From contig CAWGLR010000003.1 in NCBI GenBank assembly GCA_963823565.1, positions 1,054,001-1,118,000 on the forward strand: a DNA stretch of 64,000 bases, in the 5' to 3' direction. Each line of letters begins with the position of its first letter. The stretch's first letter is position 1. Below the pieces are notes generated by a model that saw nothing but the letters and a program-made list of their open reading frames with translations, ran no database searches and was not told where the DNA came from. The stretch comes from RHKX01 sp963823565. GTDB taxonomy: Bacteria; Actinomycetota; Thermoleophilia; Solirubrobacterales; 70-9. Positions 1 through 5,576 of this stretch are shown here, in pieces. The position numbers and the translations under genes were made by a program.

Positions 1-329
1 CCGGTCGTCAGCTCGTCGAGCAGCCGCGCGCGCTCCAGCGTGATCAGCCCGCCGCCCTTCATCAGGGCCTCGACGTCCTCGAGCAGGCCCTCGATTCGCT
101 CGCGCGCGTCGACCGCGACGGCGACCATCGGCAGGTCCTCGGACAGGGTCAGGAGCTGGGCCGACTGGATCCGGTGCTTCAGCCCGAAGCCTGCGACGCC
201 CCGGAACAGCGCGCTGGTCTTGATCTCCTCGGCGGCGAACAGCTCGACCAGGCGGTCGGCCACGAAGCCCCCCTCCGTGCGGTCGCGCTCGCCGAAATAG
301 AGAGTCAGCTTGAGGGCGTCGGCCGCCAT
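1..329 (-). CDS. DUF190 family protein, 3' end beyond window
   Basis: The ATG at 329 opens a frame that leaves the window, so only about 109 residues are seen. The protein begins MAADALKLTLYFGERDR and continues with helix-strand elements including AEEIKTSALFRGVAGFG and QLLTLSEDLPMVAVAVD, which match the small PII-like DUF190 family (PF02641). Genes of this family often lie beside crcB. Here the start codon shares one base with the stop of the upstream crcB, so the two are translationally coupled in the fluoride operon. The family's biochemical role is not firmly established; a regulatory or accessory role in fluoride export is an inference from context. Confidence 0.8.
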   Translation of the reverse strand, partial: MAADALKLTLYFGERDRTEGGFVADRLVELFAAEEIKTSALFRGVAGFGLKHRIQSAQLLTLSEDLPMVAVAVDARERIEGLLEDVEALMKGGGLITLERARLLDELTT

Positions 330-694
330 CACGCGCCGCCCAGCGCGTCGCCCAACGCCGCCGCGGCGACGCCGAGGACGAGGCTTCCGAGGAGGTTCGC
401 CGCCAGCAGCCATCCCTGGCCGTCTTCAGCGAGGCGGTGGCTCTCGAACAGCCAGGTCGAGAAGGTCGTGTAGGAGCCGAGGACCGCGGTCCCGGCGAGC
501 AGGCGGGCATCGCCGTCGAGCGCGAGCCCGGTCAGGAGCCCGAGGACCACCGCGCCGCTGAGGTTGACGACGAACGTGCCGAGCGGGAACCCGGTGCCGG
601 CGCGGGAGGAGATCGAGCCGTCGATCAGGAAGCGAGCGAGGGCGCCGAGGCCGCCGAGGACGCCGACGCCGGCCCAGAGCAGCACCGCGCTCAC
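329..694 (-). CDS. crcB: Fluoride channel CrcB/Fluc, second subunit
   Basis: A 121-residue protein starting at a GTG that overlaps the preceding crcB stop by four bases (GTGA). It has four predicted hydrophobic segments. Family hallmarks are GGLGALARFLID near the N terminus, FVVNLSGAVVLGLLTG in helix 2 and GSYTTFSTWLFE in helix 3, the last holding the TTFS motif of the fluoride pore. Fluc channels are dual-topology dimers; bacteria with two adjacent crcB genes make heterodimers of oppositely oriented subunits, which is the likely arrangement here. The ATG much further upstream in the same frame is rejected because it would run through the first crcB gene. Confidence 0.92.
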   Translation of the reverse strand: MSAVLLWAGVGVLGGLGALARFLIDGSISSRAGTGFPLGTFVVNLSGAVVLGLLTGLALDGDARLLAGTAVLGSYTTFSTWLFESHRLAEDGQGWLLAANLLGSLVLGVAAAALGDALGGA

Positions 695-1086
695 GCGAAG
701 ACCCTCGCGCGCCGGACCAGGTTGGTCGCCACCAGGACCGCGGCGAAGCCGGCCCCGAGGCTCGCCGTCGCGTATCCGGCCGCCAGCCCGAGCTCCCCCT
801 CCTGGATCATCCGCAGCAGCTCGACCTGCATCGTCGAGAACGTGGTCAGCGCGCCGCAGAGCCCGGTGCCGAGGAACGGCCGGCGGTAGCTCGACAGCGG
901 CAGCCGCTCCTGTAGGCGGGTGACGAAGTAGCCGAGCAGGAAGGCGCCGGCGACGTTGACCGCGAAGGTCGCCCAGGGCCACTCGCCGGGGCCGGCGACG
1001 AGCCCCTCCGCGAGTCCGGCGCGGGCGAGGGCGCCGATGACGCCGCCGGCGAAGACGGCGAGAAGCTCACGGCGATCGAGGTTCAA
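691..1086 (-). CDS. crcB: Fluoride channel CrcB/Fluc, first subunit
   Basis: 131 residues with four hydrophobic helices. GGVIGALARAGLAEG, FAVNVAGAFLLGYF and LCGALTTFSTMQVEL are the conserved stretches of the CrcB/Fluc family, which passively exports fluoride across the inner membrane. It is the first gene of a three-gene operon (crcB-crcB-DUF190) with one- and four-base overlaps. A fluoride riboswitch lies in the leader just upstream, so expression should rise when cytoplasmic fluoride rises. The start is the ATG at 1086, the first in frame after the riboswitch. Confidence 0.93.
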   Translation of the reverse strand: MNLDRRELLAVFAGGVIGALARAGLAEGLVAGPGEWPWATFAVNVAGAFLLGYFVTRLQERLPLSSYRRPFLGTGLCGALTTFSTMQVELLRMIQEGELGLAAGYATASLGAGFAAVLVATNLVRRARVFA

Positions 1087-1117
1087 GTGCTCAGGCTCCT
1101 ACGAGGGGATTACGTGT

Positions 1118-1186
1118 CGCAGGGGCCATCAGCGTTGTTCGGTTCGCGGTTCAGTGCCCGGGGGCACGAGCGGGCTCCATCGCTCG
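1118..1186 (-). promoter_or_regulatory. Fluoride riboswitch (crcB motif)
   Basis: Read on the minus strand, CGAGC-GATGGAGCCC-GCTCG forms the P1 helix with the conserved GATGG loop. It is followed by AACCGC and then by GCTGATGGCCCCTGCG, matching the conserved GCUGAUGGCNCCU block of the crcB motif. A small extra hairpin (TGCCC/GGGCA) sits between P1 and AACCGC. The element lies 32 bases upstream of the first of two crcB genes, which is the classical target. No clear terminator with a U-run follows, so control may act on translation. Confidence 0.85.
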
Positions 1187-1263
1187 AGGCCGAACCCTAG
1201 CGGCCACGTCAGCCGATCATGGACGCAAACGCCGGTCTCACCGGCGTTGCGGGGTGCGCGGGC

Positions 1264-1857
1264 TCAGTAGGGCGAGTAGCCCCCGCCGGTGTCGTCCGTG
1301 GTCGACTCGTCCGAGGTCGAGTCCTCGCCGGAGGAGTCGTCGGAGGACTCCTCCTCTTCGACGGCCTCGCCGCTGGAGCCCATCGCGTACCACTCGGCTC
1401 CGAACTTGTCGACGCCGTTGCCGTTCGCGTCACCGGGCGCCGAGTCGCCGGAGTAGTAGTAGAGCGGGTGCCCGGCGTAGGCGACCTGGGTGGTGCCGTC
1501 GTCGCGCTTGAACGTGGTCAGCTGCGAGGAGTCGAGCCCGCTGCCGGCCGTGGCCTTGCCCTCGACGGTCAGCGGAGGCCAGAAGCCGGCGCACTCTCCG
1601 GAGCAGGAGGAGGCATCGGGTGAGCTGTCCTTCTCGAAGAGATAGAGCGTTTGTCCCTGGCCGTCGACGAGGATCTGCGTCCCCAGAGCGCTGTTGTCGG
1701 CGAGGCCGACGGTTCCGCCTCCGGTCGACGCGGATGCGGGCGACGCCGATGAGTCGGTGGAATCATCGTCGCTGCCGCAGGCCGCGAGGACAAGTGCTGC
1801 GGCCGTGCCGAGAACGAGGAGGGGGAGGAGGCGGAGGGGGAGGTGGAGTCGGTCCAT
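1264..1857 (-). CDS. COG4315-type secreted lipoprotein with acidic tail
   Basis: 197 residues from the ATG at 1857, preceded by AGAAGG as a Shine-Dalgarno. The signal peptide ends in LVLAAC, a lipobox, so the mature protein should be lipid-anchored at about Cys27. The core has GTQILVDGQGQTLYLFEKD, CSGECAGFWPPLTV and YAGHPLYYYSGD, the motifs of the PF03640 'secreted repeat' family (COG4315). The C-terminal 35 residues are very rich in Glu, Asp, Ser and Thr and end in GGGYSPY. The function of the family is unknown. A longer in-frame start upstream would bury the signal peptide and is rejected. Confidence 0.85.
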   Translation of the reverse strand: MDRLHLPLRLLPLLVLGTAAALVLAACGSDDDSTDSSASPASASTGGGTVGLADNSALGTQILVDGQGQTLYLFEKDSSPDASSCSGECAGFWPPLTVEGKATAGSGLDSSQLTTFKRDDGTTQVAYAGHPLYYYSGDSAPGDANGNGVDKFGAEWYAMGSSGEAVEEEESSDDSSGEDSTSDESTTDDTGGGYSPY

Positions 1858-2043
1858 GGGACACCTTCTGGCTTGGGGGGGCGCCTGGGAGAGTGCCCTC
1901 CGATCCGCCCCCGGGCAAGTGGACATTGGTCCTACGACCGGGCTCGCCTCCGGTGGCTGCCCGCATGGGAGTACGAGGCTCACACGGACCGTAACTTTGC
2001 CGTCCGCAAGGGTTTTGTAAGGTTCCGCTCACAGAACATCTAC

Positions 2044-2189
2044 CTGCCGAGTTCGGCCGTTGCCAAGCGGCCGGAGCGGGGGAACCAAATGGGGCCTGGA
2101 CGGCCCCGGGGGCGAATCGGCCCGAGCCGTAGCGCACTCTTTCCGCGCGAGCCCGTCAGCTAACCCCGCAGGCGCTTCGAAAGAGAGGC
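2044..2189 (+). promoter_or_regulatory. Cyclic-di-AMP riboswitch (ydaO-yuaA class)
   Basis: The leader contains the order expected for this class: GCCAAGCGGCCGGAGCGGGG, then GAACCAA, GGGGGCGAATCGG, and close to the gene CCCGTCAGCTAACCCCGCAGG and AAAGAGAGG. In Actinobacteria this riboswitch usually controls cell-wall hydrolases, and the gene three bases downstream is an M23 peptidase. The element ends on the AGAGAGG that also acts as Shine-Dalgarno for the ATG at 2193, so ligand binding could mask the ribosome site. The 5' boundary is approximate. Confidence 0.88.
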
Positions 2190-2192
2190 ACG

Positions 2193-2726
2193 ATGAAGGG
2201 ACAGCTACGTCGCGGCGCAACGGTCGCGCTCGCTGCCGCCGCAGCACTGGGGTCCACGGCCGGGGTCGCGCTCGCCGGCTCGGGCGGTGGACTCGGCACC
2301 GACACCGGCAAGGCCGGCGGCAAGGGTGCCATCTTCCCGGTCCGCGGAAAGCACACCTATGGCGACGGCCTCGGCGCCGGCCGCGGGCACGAGGGCCAGG
2401 ACCTGCTCGCGAGGTGCGGCAAGAAGGTCGTCGCGGCGAAGGGCGGCCGCGTCCGCGTCATCGACTACCAGGCATCCGGCGCCGGCAACTACGTCGTCGT
2501 CTCGGGCCGCAAGTTCGACTACGTCTACATGCACCTGCTCCGCAAGCCGAGCGTCCGCAAGGGCGAGCGGCTCGGCGCCGGCGAGAAGATCGGGCTGGTC
2601 GGCTCCACCGGCCGCTCGTCCGCCTGCCACCTCCACTTCGAGATGTGGAGCAGCCCCGGCTGGTACCGCGGCGGCGGCGTCGTCAACCCGAAGCCGTTCC
2701 TCAAGCGCTGGGATCGGGCCTCGTGA
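2193..2726 (+). CDS. M23 family metallopeptidase (cell-wall endopeptidase)
   Basis: 177 residues with an N-terminal signal peptide (basic MKGQLRRG, hydrophobic stretch, cleavage near ALAG). The catalytic zinc ligands of the M23/LytM fold are visible: H66 and D70 in GHEGQD, H114 in YVYMHLL, and H146-x-H148 in ACHLHFE. The enzyme should cleave peptide cross-bridges or stem peptides of peptidoglycan outside the membrane. Length fits a single minimal M23 domain with no targeting module. It is under a cyclic-di-AMP riboswitch, which links wall turnover to that signal. The following small membrane-protein gene overlaps its stop by four bases. Confidence 0.92.
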   Translation: MKGQLRRGATVALAAAAALGSTAGVALAGSGGGLGTDTGKAGGKGAIFPVRGKHTYGDGLGAGRGHEGQDLLARCGKKVVAAKGGRVRVIDYQASGAGNYVVVSGRKFDYVYMHLLRKPSVRKGERLGAGEKIGLVGSTGRSSACHLHFEMWSSPGWYRGGGVVNPKPFLKRWDRAS

Positions 2727-2914
2727 GCGCCGCGCCCGAGGAGGGTACGCCCGCCCTCGCGACCACTGATGCCGAGGAGCCGCCGGTCCTGCCGCTCCCG
2801 AGCCCCGAGGTCCAGCACCTCGGCCGCTGGGAGGGGATCCTCGGCTGGGCCGTCGGCTGGCTCGTCGGGATGGCGCTCGCCGCCGGCGCGATCATCGCCC
2901 TCGTAGTCCGCTGA
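2723..2914 (+). CDS. Small single-pass membrane protein, unknown
   Basis: A 63-residue frame from a GTG that overlaps the M23 peptidase stop (GTGA), so it is probably translated by reinitiation. The first 35 residues are Pro/Glu-rich and polar; the C-terminal part, ILGWAVGWLVGMALAAGAI and following, is one hydrophobic segment ending in VVR. I do not recognise a family. Coupling to a cyclic-di-AMP-controlled wall hydrolase suggests it acts at the envelope with that enzyme, for example as a membrane partner, but this is inference only. Confidence 0.55.
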   Translation: MSAAPEEGTPALATTDAEEPPVLPLPSPEVQHLGRWEGILGWAVGWLVGMALAAGAIIALVVR

Positions 2915-2999
2915 GGCGCCGGGGGCGGCACCGCCGCCCCCGGCCCACCGCCCGCGCGAGGCGGGTCGGGGCCGCGACCCGTCACCATCCGCGGCTCCG

Positions 3000-3752
3000 G
3001 TGAGCACGCTCGAGATCATCCTCGTCCTCGTCGCGGGCTTCGCCGCGGGGACGATCAACGCGGTCGTCGGCTCGGGGACGCTGATCACGTTCCCGCTGCT
3101 GCTGGCGATCGGCTACCCGCCGGTCACCGCCAACGTCTCCAACAACCTCGGCCTCGTCCCGGGCGCGGCGAGCTCGGTCGTCGCCTACCGCGACGCGCTC
3201 CGCGGCGAGGAGGGCCGCCTGGCGCGCTTCGCGCCGGCGACGGCGCTCGGGTCGGTGATCGGCGCGGTGCTGCTGCTGACCTTGCCGCCGGGCTCCTTCC
3301 GGGCGATCGTCCCGGTTCTGATCGCGGTCGCGCTGGTGCTCGTCGTCTTCCAGCCGCGGATCGCGGCGTACCTGACCGCGCGCAGGGAGGAGCACCGCCC
3401 GCACGGCGGCCCGCTCGTCCGCCTCGGGATCTTCGGCGTCGGCATCTACGGCGGCTACTTCGGCGGTGGCCAGGGCATCGTCCTGTTCGCCATGCTCGCC
3501 AGCTCGCTTCCCGGCTCGCTGCTCAGCCTCAACGCGATCCGCGCCGCTCTCGCCGGGGTCGCCAACGCGGTCGCGGCTGTCGTCTTCGTCTTCGCCGCCG
3601 ACGTCGCCTGGCTGCCGGTCCTGCTGATCGCCGCCGGCTCGACCGCCGGCGGCGTCTTCGGCGCCGGGATCGGCAAGCGGCTCCCGGACCCGGTGCTGCG
3701 CGCGGTGATCGTCGTCGTCGGGCTCGCGGCGATCGCCCAGCTCGTGCGCTGA
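3000..3752 (+). CDS. TSUP family transporter (TauE/SafE)
   Basis: 250 residues with about eight hydrophobic helices in two related halves. The first half has GFAAGTINAVVGSGTLITFP and the second GGYFGGGQGIVLFAML, the paired glycine-rich motifs of the TSUP/TauE-SafE family that exports sulfite, sulfonates or related anions. The GTG at 3000 places the start directly before the first helix (STLEIILVLVAGF). It stands alone with no metabolic partner nearby, so the substrate cannot be inferred. Confidence 0.88.
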   Translation: MSTLEIILVLVAGFAAGTINAVVGSGTLITFPLLLAIGYPPVTANVSNNLGLVPGAASSVVAYRDALRGEEGRLARFAPATALGSVIGAVLLLTLPPGSFRAIVPVLIAVALVLVVFQPRIAAYLTARREEHRPHGGPLVRLGIFGVGIYGGYFGGGQGIVLFAMLASSLPGSLLSLNAIRAALAGVANAVAAVVFVFAADVAWLPVLLIAAGSTAGGVFGAGIGKRLPDPVLRAVIVVVGLAAIAQLVR

Positions 3753-3815
3753 GCGCTGAGTTTCGGCGGCCGGGGGATCCGGGTATCCGGTGGGGGAGAC
3801 GAAAGGAGGACGACG

Positions 3816-4076
3816 ATGGCCGAGAACCACGGATCCCAGATCAAGGACGACGAGCTCTACGAGAAGCTCCGCGACGAGGGCGAGAGCAAGGAGAAGGCGG
3901 CGCGGATCGCCAACGCGAAGGCGGGCGGCGAGGACGTCTCGAAGAAGGGCGGCGAGTCCGGCTCCTACGAGGACTGGACCGTCGACGACCTTCAGGACCG
4001 CGCGAGGGAGCTCGGCATCGAGGGGCGCTCGGCGATGGACAAGGACGAACTGGTCGACGCCCTGCGCAACCACTGA
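3816..4076 (+). CDS. DUF7218-like protein with Rho-N (SAP-like) domain
   Basis: 86 residues, charged and soluble. A strong Shine-Dalgarno (AAAGGAGGA) lies seven bases before the ATG, unusual for this window. Residues 1-50 (KDDELYEKLRDEGESKEKAA, then RIANAKAGGEDVSKKGG) match a small actinobacterial family of unknown function. Residues 52-86 (EDWTVDDLQDRARELGIEG and DKDELVDALRNH) form a Rho N-terminal/SAP-like helical motif that commonly binds nucleic acid. It is monocistronic. A DNA- or RNA-associated role, possibly in stress, is inference; the strong ribosome site suggests abundance. Confidence 0.7.
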   Translation: MAENHGSQIKDDELYEKLRDEGESKEKAARIANAKAGGEDVSKKGGESGSYEDWTVDDLQDRARELGIEGRSAMDKDELVDALRNH

Positions 4077-4097
4077 CCGATTTGCCGGCGTCGGCGG

Positions 4098-4126
4098 TTG
4101 CGCTCGGTACCCCTGGGGGGTATAGT
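4098..4126 (+). promoter_or_regulatory. Promoter with CsoR-like operator in its spacer
   Basis: TTGCGC (4098-4103) and TATAGT (4121-4126) are separated by exactly 17 bases and make a plausible sigma-70 promoter. The spacer and -10 contain GTACCCCTGGGGGGTAT (4107-4123), a near-palindrome with the TACCCC...GGGGTA arms typical of copper-sensing CsoR repressor sites. The ATG at 4134 lies seven bases after the -10, so the transcript would be essentially leaderless. CsoR itself is not encoded in the window. Confidence 0.6.
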
Positions 4127-4133
4127 GCGGCAC

Positions 4134-4727
4134 ATGGAAGCAACACGCGCCCCCGCCGGCGCCCATTCGAATCCCGCAGGCCCCTCGTCCACCGACCGCC
4201 GCGCCCTCAACGGCATGGCGGTCAGCGCAACCCTGCACTGCCTGACCGGCTGCGCGATCGGCGAGGTCGCGGGGATGGCGATCGGCACGGCCGCCGGGTT
4301 CTCCGACGTCGCGACCATGGCACTGGCGATCGCGCTCGCCTTCCTCTTCGGCTACGGGCTGACCAGCCTGCCGCTGCTGCGTGCGGGCATCGCCCTGGCG
4401 GCGGTCGTCCCGATCGCGCTCGCGGCCGACACGCTGAGCATCGCGACGATGGAGATCGTCGACAACCTGATCATCCTGCTGATCCCGGGCGCCATGGAGG
4501 CGGGCCTCGGCGACCTGCTCTTCTGGGGCAGCCTCTCGTTCGCCCTGGCGGTCGCCTTCGTCGTCGCGGTCCCGCTCAACCGCTGGCTGATCGCGCGCGG
4601 CAAGGGTCACACCGCCGTTCACGAGACCGGTGTCCACGGCGGTCCCTCGCCGAGGGCGGTCGGTGCGATCCTCGCCGTCGCGGCGGTCTTCGGAACCGCG
4701 GTGCTGCTCGCCGAGGCGCTCGGCTGA
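4134..4727 (+). CDS. DUF4396 domain membrane protein
   Basis: 197 residues with a polar N terminus followed by about five hydrophobic segments. The stretch SATLHCLTGCAIGEVAGMAI, with its His and two Cys in the first helix, is the signature of DUF4396. The tail RWLIARGKGHTAVHETG carries further His residues. I start at the ATG at 4134, seven bases after a TATAGT -10. A CsoR-like operator overlaps the promoter, so copper-responsive expression is likely, and His/Cys in the membrane suggest metal handling. Function of the family is not established; copper homeostasis is an inference. Confidence 0.8.
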   Translation: MEATRAPAGAHSNPAGPSSTDRRALNGMAVSATLHCLTGCAIGEVAGMAIGTAAGFSDVATMALAIALAFLFGYGLTSLPLLRAGIALAAVVPIALAADTLSIATMEIVDNLIILLIPGAMEAGLGDLLFWGSLSFALAVAFVVAVPLNRWLIARGKGHTAVHETGVHGGPSPRAVGAILAVAAVFGTAVLLAEALG

Positions 4728-4736
4728 GCGCCGCGC

Positions 4737-5025
4737 TCAGGCCAGCCGCTCGAGGAACACCATCGAGCCGGAGGTCGTCCGCTGATCGTGTTCACCCCGG
4801 TGGCGATGCCCGCCTGCGACTGGTCCACCGCCTCGACGATCAGGTTGGCCATTCGCCGCAAAGGCGAAGCCGATGCCGAGCCCCATCAGCGACGTGCCGA
4901 GGTGGATCGGCAGCTGGCTGTCATGCCAGACGGCGAGGAGCGTGAAGCTCGCGGAGGCGAGCAGGGTGCCGATCAGCAGCGGCAGCTTCGAGCCGGCGCG
5001 CGATCCCAGCTCGCCGTCACGCAGC
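4737..5025 (-). pseudogene. Decayed MFS (DHA2-type) exporter fragment
   Basis: Two different minus-strand frames together give the C-terminal part of a DHA2-type drug exporter: GSKLPLLIGTLLASASFTLL through LMGLGIGFAFAA in one frame, then MANLIVEAVDQSQAGIATG and VNTI in another, and finally SGSMVFLERLA back in the first. Only about 95 of the usual 450-500 residues remain, so the 5' four-fifths are missing and at least two frameshifts are present. No intact exporter or regulator gene adjoins it. It is best read as a gene remnant. A promoter-like palindrome lies immediately at its truncated 5' edge. Confidence 0.75.
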
Positions 5026-5030
5026 GGCAA

Positions 5031-5048
5031 TGTTTAGCATGCTATGCA
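5031..5048. promoter_or_regulatory. Short palindrome beside the exporter remnant
   Basis: TGTTTAGCATGCTATGCA contains the perfect palindrome TAGCATGCTA in otherwise GC-rich DNA. Sites of this type often bind MarR- or TetR-type repressors ahead of drug exporters. It abuts the truncated exporter, so the promoter may have survived while the 5' coding part was deleted. This is a weak call based on symmetry and position only. Confidence 0.3.
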
Positions 5049-5533
5049 TCTTCGGCGCTGCCGCGATCGGGGGCCCCGCCACCGTCCCCCCGCTCGCCCT
5101 GACCGCCGCCCGCGCGCTGGTCCGCCGGCTCGACGATCAGCCGGCCGACGATCTCGCCGCGCTCGTCGGTGATCGCGAACTGGCCCGCGTCCCGCAGCAG
5201 CAGGTCGAAGTGGGCCGGCGCCTCGGGTGCGGCGAACCCGGTGACGCCGAACTCCTCGATCGTGATCGTCCGTCCCGGCTCGCCGGGGACGCCGACGCTG
5301 AGCGCGAGCTGGTCGCCCGGCGCGGCCCGCACCGTCTCCGGGGCGGTCGTCGACGCGTCGATCCGCTCCGTCAGGGCCTCGCCGGTCGGCTCCGCTGTCG
5401 TCGTCGTGGTGGTGGTCGTGGTCGAGCTCTCGTCGGGGAGGAGCTGCGAGCGCCGCTCCGGCGCGAGCGCGGCGGCGCCGATCGACGCGGCGAGCAGCAG
5501 GACGAGAACGATCAGCAGGCGGCGGGCGGCCAC
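5042..5533 (-). CDS. Secreted protein with Thr-rich linker, possibly cupredoxin-like fold
   Basis: 163 residues from a GTG at 5533. A hydrophobic N terminus (RRLLIVLVLLLAASIGAAAL) acts as signal peptide or anchor. A run of nine threonines follows near residue 38-46, then a compact domain around residues 65-135 (APGDQLALSVGVPGEPGRTI to EIVGRLIVEPA) whose spacing resembles a cupredoxin-like beta sandwich. The copper ligands (His, Cys, Met cluster) of true cupredoxins are not visible, so metal binding is doubtful. The tail is low-complexity Gly/Asp-rich. It lies 43 bases after the module-repeat protein on the same strand and may be co-transcribed. No family assigned. Confidence 0.55.
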   Translation of the reverse strand: MAARRLLIVLVLLLAASIGAAALAPERRSQLLPDESSTTTTTTTTTAEPTGEALTERIDASTTAPETVRAAPGDQLALSVGVPGEPGRTITIEEFGVTGFAAPEAPAHFDLLLRDAGQFAITDERGEIVGRLIVEPADQRAGGGQGERGDGGGAPDRGSAEDA

Positions 5534-5576
5534 CGGGGGAGCATGGCGGATCGCGCAGGCGGCGAGCGCTGCGAGC

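Noticed and set aside
5042..5533. True copper-binding cupredoxin
   Set aside because: The beta-sandwich spacing is suggestive, but the His-Cys-His-Met ligand set is absent, so I describe it only as cupredoxin-like in fold at most.
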